Origin: Ariolimax columbianus
Taxonomy: Eukaryota > Mollusca > Gastropoda > Stylommatophora > Arionidae
Direction of reading: 5' to 3'
Assembly (NCBI GenBank): GCA_036924085.1
Contig: JAVGWX010000007.1
Coordinates: 68,210,185 to 68,274,184 of the forward strand
DNA: 64,000 nt
The notes under the pieces are model-generated. The model was not told the origin of the DNA. It saw only the letters and a list, made by a program, of their open reading frames with translations, and ran no database searches. Of this stretch, positions 11,795-23,099 are shown one piece after another (positions within the stretch are counted from its first letter, which is position 1; each line of letters opens with the position of its first letter). Both the position numbers and the translations under genes were made by a program.

Positions 11795-12400
11795 CTATAT
11801 ATATCTTTAAACTCCCATAACCTCTGCCGTTTTTCTCTTCGACACATGTTTCTTAATCTCTTTCGTATAATTGTTATTATTGTTGTTATATTATCTATTT
11901 CTGTATCCATATGTATGTATGTATACGACATACATGTATGTTGTTTTAATACATGTATTTATCTGTGTATCATGATGTAAGTATACGTTTAGTGGTATAT
12001 GTTAGTGCATATACTCAATGGTTAATGTATTATTATGTCTTGTTTGGTCTACTCTGTCCCAAATAGGAAACCTGGATTCACACATTCTCGTCCACACTCT
12101 GGCTAAATACTACCGCATTACGCATTGTTTTGGTTATCTAGGCCAGTGTCTTTATTATTTTGTTATGTTAGGTGTTTTCGTTTAACATTTATCCCTAACC
12201 CCATGCCATAACGTGGGTTTTATTTTGTTTTTAATTCGACGTGGAAATTGAATCTAATCTATATATGTTTTTTTCTCGACATTTATCTTTCAATACCGCG
12301 ACAGTTTCGCTTTATTTTTACGTGTTCCAAGTCTGCAGCAGTTATAGTCTTGAGAGCTTGCTTTCGTCCCTTGCATTTTTTTATTTGTTACACCGAGATA
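11481..12400. other. AT-rich non-coding stretch with microsatellite
   Basis: Contains a compound (CT)n(TA)n tract at about 11716-11790 and GTATGTATGTA words near 11910-11940. Nothing else recognised. Confidence 0.5.
11716..11790. repeat. Compound (CT)n(TA)n microsatellite
   Basis: About 10 CT dinucleotides followed by about 27 TA dinucleotides without interruption. Confidence 0.95.
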
Positions 12401-12407
12401 TTTCAGC

Positions 12408-12668
12408 ATGTCGCACCTATCACATCTATCAATAACACATCTATCAATGACACATCTATCAATGACACATCTATCAATGACACATCTGTCAATGACACAT
12501 CTATCAATGACACATCTATCAATGACGCATATATCAATGACACATCTATCAATGACACATCTATCAATGACACATCTATCAATGACACATCTATCAATGA
12601 CACATCTATCAATGACATATCTATCAATGACACATCCATCAATGACACATCAATGACACATTCATCAA
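12408..12668. repeat. 15-bp minisatellite
   Basis: About 17 copies of ATCAATGACACATCT. The period is a multiple of three and the unit is stop-free in most frames, so open frames appear on both strands (5-residue INDTS, SMTHL and SLIDV repeats). These frames start and end just outside the array and have no other coding character. Confidence 0.95.
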
Positions 12669-13479
12669 TAACACTTCCATCAAAAGTAATACCCAAAAAA
12701 TACGTTTTCACTCTAGAGCTGTTCAAGGAGTGCCTCATAACGGTAGAAGTTGTTAGGATTGATCTGAGAACTGAAGTTACCTCAACAATGTACATGGGAG
12801 ATTGTCTGTAAGGTCGCCTATAGGTTTCTGACTATCTCATAACTACATATGCCGTCTTGTACGTTAGGATGACATCTGCAAATGTTAGTCTTTGCCCGGT
12901 GAGTTGAAATCAAGATACCTTTATTCAAAGTTGAACAGCACCAGTGAGAGTGGAGAACTACGCGACAGTCCTTGGCACTGGCTTTGAATATTGTAGCTTT
13001 CGTTTTACAAAATTGTAATATGCTATGCGGTTGAAAAATTGACACCCACGAACGAGATGGAGTTAAAACGCATAGTGACCGACTCCCCTATCATAAACCC
13101 TTCTTTCACTCTAGAGAGACGCATGCATAGTTGGTCTCACACTTCATAGCCTGCGCTCAAAACGCCTTCTTAACCAGGACATACGTCAATTGTCCCTGGT
13201 GGAAGATGCAGTTATTTATACTGACAAGATTATCATCGCCTGTGTGTATTGATGCATTTACTGCGAAGAACGGACGATCGATGGAGCACAGAGACAGCAA
13301 TATGGTACCCCAGAGACAAAACACGACCCAAGTGACGACCACCAACACGTTGGTCCGACTCCCTTACATTCCTCAACATCATTCGCGTTGCCACAGATGG
13401 GAGACTCATCATCAACTGGTCCACCGTGGCCCAAGACAGAGACCGTTGGAAGAGAAGTTCGGACCAGCAAGGATGAAAC
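12669..13479. other. Non-coding, nothing recognised
   Basis: Several overlapping short open frames on both strands (for example 13131-13523) with no recognisable domain. Confidence 0.35.
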
Positions 13480-13785
13480 TGCCGCTGAAAAACGAGTCGT
13501 CCACTAATTCAGTGATCCAGTAACTTTTTATGAATCTTGATTTCTCGGGATCTCCAAATGTTGTTTTAGTTATGCACTCTGATCCTTACATATGCATCTG
13601 TACCTACTGATGTCTCAATTGTGCTGCCCAAATAGTTAAAGGTACCTACTTTTTCCAACTGCTCTCCCTCCAGCATGATTGGTTCTTTGCTGGTAGTGTT
13701 TTGTTAAGAAACTTGGATTTCTTCATGGGGATATTCTGTCCCAATTCTGCCTCATAGAACGTCTCAAGAACAAGTGGGAGTTCCT
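13480..13785 (-). pseudogene. LINE RT-side fragment
   Basis: Reading the minus strand from about 13780, interrupted frames give KSKFLNKTLPAKN then SCWRESSWKK, followed by VPLTIWAAQLRHQ. This resembles the frame-shifted post-palm block (roughly LEGEQLEKVGTFNYLGSTI) of LINE reverse transcriptases. Very decayed. The + strand fragment at 14390-14870 is a later part of a similar protein, so the two may be scrambled pieces of one element. Confidence 0.4.
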
Positions 13786-13789
13786 AGTG

Positions 13790-14055
13790 CACTGGGACGT
13801 CTAATCAAGCAGCTACACTGGGATGTCTAATCAAGCAGCTACACTGGGACGTCTAATCAAGCAGCTACACTGGGACGTCTAATCAAGCAGCTACACTGGG
13901 ACGTCTAATCAAGCAGCTACACTGGGATGTCTAATCAAGCAGCTACACTGGGACGTCTAATCAAGCAGCTACACTGGGACGTCTAATCAAGCAGCTACAC
14001 TGGGACGTCTAATCAAGCAGCTTCACTGGAACAGCTAATCAAGCAGCTACACTGC
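13790..14055. repeat. 26-bp minisatellite, about 10 copies
   Basis: Unit CTACACTGGGACGTCTAATC followed by AAGCAG. Recurrence of ACTGGG at 13791 and 13817 sets the period. Copies are nearly identical, with one G/A site (GACGT/GATGT) alternating. Confidence 0.96.
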
Positions 14056-14389
14056 AGCACTGCAGCAAGAATCCGCTTGGATCACAATCTTTCCGACAGG
14101 TTCTCTACATCACCCGGTGTCCAGTAGGAATGTGTCCTTGCTCTGTCATTGTTCTGCCGCGCCATGGAATGATTCTCGGTCAGCTGGAAATGCACAACCA
14201 AAGTGTCACCATCGGACAGCTGTGTGTGACAGGCCTCGACCGCGCAGATGACGTATTCATATTAGGCTTACATCCTCATGTACTGATAAAACTGTTGGTG
14301 CACCTAGAAGACCTTGCATCAAGAAATCATCAACATCTCATGAACAAAACCCAAGATACAAAACATTGACTGCAATCCCACAGCGACAT

Positions 14390-14870
14390 AACTTGTCGAT
14401 GGTAACCATGTCAATTCTTCTGAGGATTTTGTTTACCTGGGAAGCAAACAAATCTCCGATGCACGAAGCCACTCGAACATAATTAAGAGTCGGCATATCT
14501 GCCTCCTCTAGGGATGCCCTTCACTGGAACTGGAACCAGCAATCTTTCCCTGAAAACTACATTACGAATCTACATAACCTGTTTCGTCCCCATTTTTATG
14601 TACGGTTCCAAAGCCTGGATAATTTTGCAAAACCATCAGAAGCGCACTAAAGCCTTCCACATCAGCAGACACATGCACATTCTTGCGGTCCATTGGTTAG
14701 AGCGAGTCTCAAATGACGAAGTCACCCGACTGACAGGCCTCGAAAGCACAATCATCATGCTAAACCTTAGCCGTTTGACTCTTCTTAGACATGTGACTTG
14801 TCCTTCAGAGGACGGTCTGAGCTTTTATCTGGCCATGGAAATCAAGTATTGTAATCGACCGTCTGTAGAT
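14390..14870 (+). pseudogene. LINE RT C-terminal fragment
   Basis: The frame from 14514 to about 14860 reads LSLKTTLRIYITCFVPIFMY, GSKAWIILQ, then FHISRHMHILAVHWLERVSN and EVTRLTGLES. This is the region after the RT palm in a widespread metazoan LINE type (usual forms LRIYNTCILPIFLYGSETW and RRILGVRWNDFVRN). No catalytic residues remain. Confidence 0.75.
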
Positions 14871-15146
14871 GGTCCCGCCTCCGTGACCGTCCATGAACAA
14901 CCTGGTTAGTTCAAATCGGAAAGATATCATCCACATTGCATACAGCCTGGTACTCAGTTATTAATTGTGTTCATGGATGTTTAGACCCTTGTCGCCTAAG
15001 CGATCTACCTACCTGCCATAAAGCTTTTAAACAATTGGTGGCTCTATGTTTTTTTCTCCTTCATCTCACTACAGAATTCTACACTTCAGAATTTTCGCCA
15101 CTATTTTTTGCCACCTTCTTTTCTTGCAAAGCCTGTTCTGCTGTTT

Positions 15147-15390
15147 TTTTTGTTTGTTTGTTTTTTTTTTTTTTGTGTTTTGTTTTTTGCGTTCTCCTTA
15201 TTTCTCTAATCCCCAAGGCGGTGTGCATTGCACTGCGTTTTTATTGTGCGCCTGTCGGCCCAGTGCATCCGACTTCAGCATGCATTTTATGTAAGGGTTT
15301 GCTTCCCCGGGGTAACGGCCGGTGCTGAGATGGGGATCGAACCTTCTGGTTGTGAGCCGTGTCACTTAACCACTAGGCCACGCCGTTCCC
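15147..15390 (-). repeat. SINE family A, copy 1
   Basis: tRNA-derived SINE on the minus strand, head at right. Reading the minus strand, the head has an A-box in GCGTGGCCTAGTGGTTAAG and a B-box in GGTTCGATCCCC. Then come CCGGCCGTTACCCCGGGG, the central domain GAAGTCGGATGCACTGGGCC, and an A-rich tail at the left. A 12-bp TSD, GTTCTGCTGTTT, lies at 15135-15146 and 15391-15402. Other copies are at 17661, 18763, 36645 and 47795. Confidence 0.93.
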
Positions 15391-15594
15391 GTTCTGCTGT
15401 TTGATTCCACCAAGGTGGCTGGACAAAATGGAGTCTAGTGGCACTGCATCTGATTTTCTGTTAAGTTAGACATTGTCATGATCATGGACATGGTAACGGA
15501 AAACGTGTTTCTTCTTAGTTTTATTTTTCTTCTTCTTTTCCTTCTTTTTTTCCTTTGTTGTCTTCTTGTTCTTTTTTTTTCTTCTTGTTATTCT

Positions 15595-15595
<1 letters not shown>

Positions 15596-15626
<31 letters not shown>

Positions 15627-15905
15627 TTCTTCTTCTTCTTCAGCGTTTTATCCTGCAAAGGACAGTTGTGATGTTCTGTCATAGTTTACAGCGAGGCAGC
15701 GACACATCTGAATTAAGCACGGTATTTTTGGGGAACGGGCTTGTCTTCCTTCTTCGATCCCTAATCTCTTAGCCAGACTGCATGGTTGCAGCCTGTTTCC
15801 AAGGTCGACATTTGTCGAATAGGGTCTGATGCAAGCAGCCAGTTCTGAGTTGTTGGTTGCTGCAGCTTCTGGCCCGGAAAACATTTGTAGGTTTCCTGCG
15901 TTTGG
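15596..15905 (-). repeat. SINE family E with (GAA)n tail
   Basis: On the minus strand the element reads from about 15905 through GCAGTCTGGCTAAGAGATTA and GGGATCGAAG to a central region (TCAGATGTGTCGCTGCCTCG). It ends in GGATAAAACGCTGAAGAAG running into a long GAA tract (15596-15641 on the + strand as CTT). The tail matches the tail of the window's LINE, which suggests mobilisation by it. The serine-rich and leucine-rich open frames at 15478-15772 are products of the CTT tract. Confidence 0.75.
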
Positions 15906-16305
15906 CGGTTTTGTTTTCCTTTCGCGATAAAGACACGTGTCAGTTGGTCAGTCCTCTATCTCCAATATGTTTCAGTGTGTGGAGGGAGTACCGTCACTAG
16001 ATATCTGCTCCTGGTCTATGACACCATCTGTATCCCCACGTCAAGTTGCTTATCTTCTTGGGCGCCATCATTCACGATTGTAACATTTGTATAGAATAGG
16101 GCCTGACTCAAAGCAACCCATTGTCAATTTTCAGTGGCATTGTCCCGTTTCTGTTATTTCGCATAAAATCATCCGTAATGATACGCTACCTCACACGCAC
16201 GTCTCACAATATTGCCAGAAAATCCCACTTTTTGTTTTTTACGATATCTGCTACCCTTTTGGTGAATGACCTTCAGATGTGGCAATTTTAATGTGATTAG
16301 TATTT
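15906..16305. other. Non-coding, nothing recognised
   Basis: Unique-looking sequence leading to the left TSD of LINE copy 3. No domain or RNA recognised. Confidence 0.4.
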
Positions 16306-16317
16306 GAATACATGTTC

Positions 16318-17217
16318 TTCTTCTTCTTCTTCTTCTTCTTCGTACGCAGTCAGACAGTAACCATTATTTTTTCGAAAAAAGCGGCAGTCATCCTGAGGCT
16401 GTCGCCACTGCCATAGAGCTTGTCTTGCAGTTCCACTGGTGATGGCCACATCTGCTCTCTCTGATCCTCGTATGTCGGGCAGTTCTGCAGCAGATGTTCA
16501 GCGGTCATTTTACCGGTACCGTACGGGCATTCGTCGGTACCACCTATCTTCAATTTGTTGAATAGGTGGTACCTCAGTCTATTGTGGCCAGTGCGAAGTC
16601 TGAAGACAACGACCTGCTCTCTTCGGTTCAACTGGTAATAGGCATCGTTTTTGGTGTAACCAGTATGTTCGGTTTCCCATTTGTTCATATATCTGGCTTT
16701 GATAAGCCGTTTTGACTCTTCGTACGTCATACTAGTATCTGTTTGTGGTAGTCTTGCACCTTCTTTTGCCAGTCTGTCTGCCTCCTCGTTGCCTTGGATG
16801 TTGCAGTGTGATGGGACCCACTGTACCACTACCCTTTTTGGCGCGGACTGCTGGCACAGTTGGCAGAGTGCTGCTCTTAAGTCATTAAGCTCAGTGTTTT
16901 TCTGGCTTTTTAGCGCTGTGACTACGGCGAGAGCATCTGTAAGCAGGACTATATGGCTTTCATTTTCTTTGTGTGTCACCAATTCTTCCACTGCCGCCCT
17001 CAGTGCCTCTGCCTCCGCTCTGAAATTGCTTGTGTACTTACCAGTAGCGAATGACAGTGTTATTTGTCTGCCATTTGGTAGGTCCAGGAATGCTCCTGCC
17101 CTTCCGTTCTGTGTAGTGTTTGTTACAGAACCGTCGGTGTATGCATGGGTCCAGTCCATGCTTGGGTAGCTTTTCGATATAAAGCTTAGTTAGGGTAGTA
17201 TCTCTCCTTTCTTTTTC
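16318..17217 (-). mobile_element. LINE copy 3, 5'-truncated 0.9-kb insertion
   Basis: Contains only the 3' fifth of the LINE (RNase H, knuckle and (GAA)n tail), in reverse orientation. A perfect 12-bp TSD, GAATACATGTTC, lies at 16306-16317 and 17218-17229. The TSD abuts the GAA tail on one side and the truncation point on the other. The intact TSD and open reading frame mark it as young. Confidence 0.96.
16350..17159 (-). pseudogene. LINE RNase H domain plus C-terminal knuckle (partial ORF)
   Basis: 269 uninterrupted codons equal to residues about 1034-1302 of the full polyprotein. RNase H catalytic residues are all present (HAYTDGS, RAEAEAL, LLTDALAV, PSHCNIQGNEEADRLA). The knuckle has changed to GTDECPYGTGK, losing the first and third cysteines seen in copy 1 (CTDECPCGTGK). 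The apparent start is an internal methionine. The insertion is truncated and has no promoter, so it is not expected to make protein. Confidence 0.9.
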
Positions 17218-17229
17218 GAATACATGTTC

Positions 17230-17648
17230 AAATGTAGCTTACACGGCTAATAATATTAGTACGATCCACACCAAACCCCGCATTTGACAAAGTATGTGTA
17301 TCGTCGCTGAAAGTATTGCATTCATCCTTGTCAAGTAAATTGATGGACATTGTCGTGTGGGCGATCGAATGCTTGAAGAACGTAGGAAATGTGGAATTAT
17401 TTTTAAACCTTCCAAATACGTCCAAGTTTTTAGTTCTGATTCACAATGTTCTTTCTTGAGGAAATCAACTAGAGCATGGTTTGTTAGCTATGCAGTAGGA
17501 GACATAACAAGTTGGAGAGAAGACATCTACACAAATGTTTTATTTCTCCCTTCCTAAAGTTAGCAGTCTTTCATGGATTTCACTCGTCATCATATAGTGT
17601 ATCTAACAAATAGGTCAGTATGGGGCATACTGTCACACTGTTTCTGTC
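17230..17648. other. Non-coding, nothing recognised
   Basis: Flank between LINE copy 3 and a SINE. No recognised domain. Confidence 0.35.
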
Positions 17649-17660
17649 GTTGACAGTTCT

Positions 17661-17915
17661 GGGTTTTTTTTGGTGGTTGTTTTCCCTTACTTCTCTAATC
17701 CCCAAGGCGATGTGCGTTGCACTGTGGTTTTTATTTTGCGCCTGTCGGCACAGTGTATCCGACTTCAGCATACATTTTTATGTAAGGGGCTGCTTCCTCC
17801 TGCATTTTCTAAGGGTTTGGTTCCCCGGGGTAACGGCTGTTGCTGTGATGGGGATCGAACCCAGCACCTTTGTGTTGTGAGCCGTGTCACTTGACACTAT
17901 CCCACGCCGTCCCCT
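17661..17915 (-). repeat. SINE family A, copy 2
   Basis: Same order as copy 1: T-rich left end (poly-A tail), central domain, CCCCGGGGTAACGG block, B-box GGGATCGAACCC and A-box at the right end. TSD GTTGACAGTTCT (17649-17660) against GTTGACCGTTCT (17916-17927), one mismatch. Confidence 0.92.
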
Positions 17916-17927
17916 GTTGACCGTTCT

Positions 17928-18275
17928 TGAAATCGTGGACAGACATAATTGTAGAATGCGCACAACTGTTTGTTGTTGTTCTCCACGTGCGGGCACATGA
18001 CTATGTCTAATTGTAAACCTGTTGAACACATAATATATGGGTCTGTGTCTGGTAGTACCTAATCAAAATAACCTAAGATCTGCTGTAAAAGTGTATAATA
18101 TAAGGCGTTCGGAGAAATCACATGTGGTCATCACCAGAGCCATTTCTGGACACGCCCTGTTGAGGTAGGATAACCTCAGGCTGGACACTGTTGTCTTTAG
18201 CCAGGTTGACGTCTGCAAATTGACGAAGTGGGCATGTCATTGATGAATAGGGATCAACATATTTCACGGAAACGT
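17928..18275. other. Non-coding, nothing recognised
   Basis: No coding or repeat signature identified. Confidence 0.35.
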
Positions 18276-18360
18276 ATTTCAGCGTGGCCTATGGTGAAAC
18301 GTCCGTTTCAAAATCCCAGCGCATCGGGTTCGAATCCAACCAGATTCAGTTTGGCAGACA
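18276..18360 (+). repeat. tRNA-like SINE head
   Basis: A-box-like GCGTGGCCTATGGTGAAACG and a perfect B-box core GGTTCGAATCC at about 18329. The segment cannot form an acceptor stem and passes into AT-rich sequence, so it is read as a tRNA-derived SINE head rather than a tRNA gene. Confidence 0.45.
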
Positions 18361-18762
18361 CGGGATTTTTTTATCGGGTCGACTTCTCCTCCTCGTACGG
18401 ACGATAATGGCAACCTGCCAAGAAACTTATAACAGACAAAAAAGGTTGGCGGTTGTAAAAAGGGCATGCTACTTAATAATTTTTTTAATTTTTTTTTAAA
18501 ATTTTTCGTGAAGTTTACACTCCTTGCTACCAGAGTCGTACTGGCTATATTAGGACGTATGACTAAGTTGACTTTGTCTTTCTGGCTCTTTTGTGACATG
18601 CTGCTGAAACATATAATCTTCATCTATTCCTTGTTCAGTTTAAGCTTCATTTTTAGTTTCAGTAACGTTCCTGTTTGAGTTTAGTTGTTACACCGACCTC
18701 TTTTTTAACGGTATATAGATAATTTAGTTTAGTCGAAGCATCAACGTCATTGCACACGGTTT

Positions 18763-19031
18763 GTTTGTTTGTTTTTTTTTTGTTTTTTTTTTTGCTTTCG
18801 CTCTATTTCTCTATTCCCCAAGGCGGTGTGCGTTGCACTGTGGTTTTTATTTTGCGCCTATCGGCCCAGTGCATCCAACTTCAGCATGCATTTTATGTAA
18901 GGGTCTGCTTCCTCCTGCATTTTCTAAGAGTTGCTTCCCCGGGGTAACGGCCGGTGCTGTGATGGGGATCGAACCCAGCATCTTTGGGTTGTGAGCCGTG
19001 CCCCATAACCACTAGGCCACGTCGTCCCCTA
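18763..19031 (-). repeat. SINE family A, copy 3
   Basis: Full-length copy with a 10-bp TSD, CACACGGTTT, at 18753-18762 and 19032-19041. The head at the right end has the GGGATCGAACCC B-box and the tail at the left is a T-run. Very similar to copies 2 and 5. Confidence 0.93.
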
Positions 19032-19149
19032 CACACGGTTTAACCCATAAGTGTTCTTCTCAATATTTTTGGAGTATCTCAGCACAATGCACGAACTCCG
19101 TAGCACCGGCCATAATCCTGTAGAAGATTGGGTAGAGTTTTTAATTTTT

Positions 19150-19360
19150 GCCAGGACAGTGGCCGCTAGGCCTTCTCCTTTCGATTTCCAACTGTCAAGG
19201 GATTTTTAACGTGCGCGACACGGGCGTCCGATCTCTACCACTCAAAGATCAAGGGAGATACCAGAAAGTTCACGTGAAAAAAATACCGGTCTTCACCGTG
19301 ATTTGAACCCGCGACCTCCAGTACTCGAGGCCAACGTCTTACCTCGAGACCACTCAGTAT
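19150..19360 (-). repeat. SINE family C, copy 1
   Basis: Matches 23100-23315 in the same orientation. On the minus strand the head has a tRNA-like A-box (AGTGGTCTCGAGGTAAGACG) and B-box (GCGGGTTCAAATCACGG). The body shares TTTCGATTTCCAACTG and a GATCAAGGGA block in the other copy's form. The distal end is near 19150. No clear TSD was defined. Confidence 0.75.
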
Positions 19361-19880
19361 AGATAGTAATGCTCGTTAATAGTTGTCACCCAAGCCTAAC
19401 CTCTTGAGCAGCGCTTAAAAGTATTTTGCACTGAAAATGGTTGAAATAAAACATGAATTTTGTAAACGTGTTCGCGAAGCATAGAGAATGTAGACAGGTT
19501 TCAATTCCAATCATGTCTTTTTGTGTGCGCACTTTTGAAAGAAGGTTGCACCAGCGCATTTGTCTGACATAGCCTTCTTGTATAAAAGTACGCTTAGGGG
19601 GAGTAGAAAAGAGTTTAGTTTTTAAAATGATGTAGTGAACGGACTGTCCTAGCAAGTATTACAAAATAGATAGAAGACAGACAATTCAGTTGTGTAACAG
19701 ACATGGCTTGTATAAAAGTGAGGTCGATTGAATCTGAGCGACATTGTGACAGATGAGTAGGTTTGAATGAGTGTCGTGTAGCGTGTTGAATGATATTTTG
19801 TTATATAGAAAAGAGCGACTAGAGAATGGCTGTGTGTTTGCAGTTCTGTAAGCAGGCACATTCTTGTGTAACAGGTTCAT
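19361..19880. other. Non-coding, nothing recognised
   Basis: Short open frames on the minus strand have no recognisable domain. Confidence 0.35.
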
Positions 19881-19894
19881 GATACTGTGGTTGA

Positions 19895-20040
19895 GACATG
19901 CTCTGACACACACGCAAGCACACTGAGAACAAACGCAAGCACACTCATAACACACAATCATACTGAGAACACACAAACACATCTAGAACACACTCATAAC
20001 ACACGCAAACACACTTAGAACACACAAACACACTGAAAAC
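19895..20040. repeat. CA-rich degenerate minisatellite
   Basis: Loose tandem ACACACAAACACACTGAGAA-type units. The spacing varies, so no exact period is given. Confidence 0.75.
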
Positions 20041-20114
20041 ACGTGGCTTTCTGGCTTTCTTGTGGCTCTTTAAATAGGTTATTAGCATGAACAATAATTA
20101 CTTGAGCTTTTCTT

Positions 20115-21767
20115 GAACCTTTTTTTCCTTGCAGAAGGGTAAATGAATGTTTGCTCTGCATCTTTTAGATTGATCCAATTTCTTCAGATGCATTTAACAT
20201 GCACAGAATCTTACAACAAGAAAACCTGTTTACAAACATTCCTGGGGTTTTCAATGTAGGTGCTGTTTGGTTTCAGAAGATGTGTATATAATTTTCTGTT
20301 AACAACATTATTATCTGCAAGAACTGCGATGACTATAAAACCACAGTCCCGTACAACGTTGATGATCTGCAGTAACTTTGTGATCAGATGGTCTGATGCC
20401 GTCCTGTGCATTGGTGCAAGCTTAACCACTTCTGATAATTTCCAAATACTGAAGAAATTAAAAAAGCTTGCATTGTTGTTGCTGTTTTGGTAGAGTTTGA
20501 AGCAGTACCCAGTAATTGACCTGCCGAGTAAGTCACAGGTGATTTAACATAAATCTCATCCATTTGTATGGCTACCATCTTTTCTAGATCATTGAGTTTG
20601 CTTTAATCTTCAAGTATCTGAAGATGCTTCCATCATCAGTAGACACTGACAATGGAGATGGTAAATCTCACAAGGTGCTTGGATGAGGCAAACATAATAG
20701 ATGAGATTTTCTAATAAATCTGTAACATGCTGGTGATTTTATGAATAGCATGAATGCAAAGCTCAATGTACAGTTACTGTAGCGCTTTCTGTATTTATCG
20801 TACAGCTACCGTATCGCTTTCTGTGTTTATCGTACAGCTACTGTGGCGCTTTCTGTGTTTATCGTACAGCTACTGTATCGCTTTCTGTGTGTATCAGTGA
20901 TAAAAAGCTGGAACTGCTCTGTCACAAACGTTAATTGCTTTTCGGATATTGGCATATTTATTTCTTCAGATGAAAGTAGCAATTCTTTTGCTTTTTGTAA
21001 CGTAGTGCATGTTTCTTCTACTAAATCACTGACAGTGACACTGCATTGAGGAGTATCAGGTTTATATTCACTGTAATGGATTATTAGATTTTCAAACTGT
21101 GACCACCTTTCCGGTTTACTGTTATTAAAATCCAGTATTGATGTTTAGCAGCAAACTTTTTATTCCAGACTTCCACATACTTGTCACGAAACACTTTAAT
21201 GCTGACAGTTATGTAAGGTGCAGTGTTTTCTTCGATAGCCATGCAGTACAGTACAATACAGGTATGAGCTCCATCTAGCAAAGTAAACTTCCATTGCTTT
21301 TCTAACAATCCTTTCAATTTCGCACAAATCTGAGACTGAAGAGTGGGGTAGTTTTGTATAACATCTGACGAAAGCCAGTCATTGGTCTTTTCTTCGTGTT
21401 TTCTCACAATTTTGGAAGCACGTTCTTCTGGATTTTTGCGAGGTTGATGTATGTCAACTGATATATAGGAGGGCAGTTCGGGAGACAATGATCGACATGC
21501 ATTTGGTTTTAGAGCAGGACACGTTCGTAGAAGCACATGTGTAACTCCAGATTTGTCGGTGTAAGTATTGCTTATAATAATATCACACGGTCGAAAATGC
21601 TTGATATACACCACTCTGTCATTAGTTGGTACAAAATCTTTCCTAGGTATGTATTTAATCCACTTTTTCCTAATTTCTGTATTACATGAAAACATCAATA
21701 CACTCACATAACCACAGGTGCTGTTGTCATTTGATTTACACCCAGGAACACAACATTTAGCAGACAT
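20115..21767 (-). pseudogene. P-element-type (THAP) transposase, N-terminal half
   Basis: The minus strand starts at ATG 21767 with a THAP zinc-finger domain (CCVPGC, then a conserved W, then RVVYIKHFRP, where the expected cysteine before xxH is tyrosine). The frame stays open for 227 codons to 21084. Past a frameshift at about 21083 it continues (HYSEYKPDTPQCSVTV, then LVEETCTTLQKAKELL, FVTEQFQLFITD), with a later LPHPSTL block. The RNase-H-like core follows as MVAIQMDEIYVKSPVTYSAG with the first catalytic Asp, then ADNNVVNRKLY (20211-20429). Beyond a stop it reads DSVHVKCI, WINLKDAEQTFIYP, and ends near 20115. The rest of the protein is absent here but present on the + strand at 34900-36220. 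Dead: several frameshifts and stops. Confidence 0.88.
20765..20897. repeat. 32-bp tandem repeat, 4 copies, inside the transposase remnant
   Basis: Four units of GTACAGCTACTGTATCGC followed by TTTCTGTGTTTATC. They sit between two conserved blocks of the P-type transposase, so they expanded after the gene had died. Confidence 0.92.
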
Positions 21768-21799
21768 TTTCGATGCTAGTCGCCAAATTCAAAATTCTT

Positions 21800-22990
21800 G
21801 ACTGTGTTTAAAACTAAAACCAGAGCCCAAAGGAAGTGACGTCACGAGACAACTGCGTGGACCTTGTAGACTGGAGATGGCCATTGTGAAGGCCTATTTT
21901 AGTAGAGACCTCCACGTTGCGGATGTATTCATGCCATCGGATACCCAGGATACGCCGCTGGTTGCGCACGTGAAAGGCTTCCAGTCTCGACATGTCATGT
22001 TTCATCAATGTCCAGGATTCGGAGCCGTAATGCAGGACTGGGACCACGCAGGACTGGGACCACGAAGGACTGGTAGATGCGAATGTTTGTCCCGAGGGAG
22101 ATCCTGCCCTTACTCCACACACGTCGGAGGTCGTGCATAGCGGACGCAGCTAGTCCAATCCGCCTTGACATATCGGGACCGCTGCGCCCATCGCATGATA
22201 TCAAGCTACAAAGATAGATGAGTTCGTTGGTGGCTTCCGCAGTGTAACCTTGAGTTGCAATATCCTGGGATCATGTGTCGCAAATGAAGTTCTGAACTTT
22301 GGTCTTGGCCCAGGATATAAAAAGGCCTAGGGAGGACATTTCACTGTCTAACATTTCAAGAGAGCTCTGCAGCGCAGATCTGTCCGTGCCGAACATGACA
22401 ATGTCGTACCCGTAAACGAGATCAGTGAAGATTGACTGATCACAGCTATACCCTCCTGAAGCCAGTCGACTGCCCGACGGAATAGGTCGGGGGCAAGAAC
22501 ACATCCCTGTTTGACACCCGAAGTCGTGTGGAATCTGTCAGAGAGAGTGTGACCCAATCGAATTTTGGCGCCGGTGTCCTTGTTTAGCTCCTTGATCAGG
22601 TTCAACAGGGGGCCGGGGTGCCTATTCCATGGAGGGCTTTCCATAAGCTGGCGGATCAACCGAGTCGAAGGCGGACTTCAAGTCGACGTATGCAGCGTAC
22701 AATGGGAGATCGAAACCCGGTGCAGTTCGGCAAGGAGGCGCAGAGCAAGGATAGCGTCGGTTGTAGAACGATCCTGGGTGAAGCCAGACTGTTCTGGTCG
22801 ACGTTTTGTGCTCAAGAGAAGCTTGAGTCTAGCCAGCAGCACGCGGGCAAACATCTTCCCCGGTACCGAGAGTAGTGTTATATGCTCTAATTACCGCAGT
22901 CTTTGCGGTGCCCCTTGCCTTTGTATACCGTTTTTTTAGGGTGGTTTTTACCGATATGCGAGTCCATCTTATTTACAGACTCAAATACTA
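21800..22990 (-). pseudogene. LINE reverse transcriptase fragment
   Basis: Minus-strand frames read in order: an RT block with IRLGHTLSDRFHTTSGVKQG and CVLAPDLF (22348-22659); a palm remnant with YGYDIVMFGTD, where FADD would stand (22271-22504); then MHDLRRVWSKGRISLGTNIR, VPVLHYGSESWTL, and FHVRNQRRILGIRWHEYIRN (21814-22204). This is the usual order of a metazoan non-LTR RT and its C-terminal block. Frameshifts separate the pieces and the catalytic Asp pair is lost. It differs from the window's main LINE and has no RNase H. Confidence 0.85.
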
Positions 22991-23099
22991 GAGCTAAGTA
23001 GACCCGCAGTCAGTTAGGCGCCATATATACCTGCTCTTAATAAACCACCTGAGGAATTTACAAAATACCGTGTCTAGATTTTTAATTCGAATTTTGTTC

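Noticed and set aside
12248..12811. 187-codon + frame and 130-codon - frame with 5-residue repeats
   Set aside because: A 15-bp minisatellite keeps both strands open. The flanking codons show no domain.
16350..17159. Domesticated stand-alone RNase H gene
   Set aside because: Perfect TSD, GAA tail and a 5' truncation point show it is simply a young truncated LINE insertion with no sign of selection visible from one copy.
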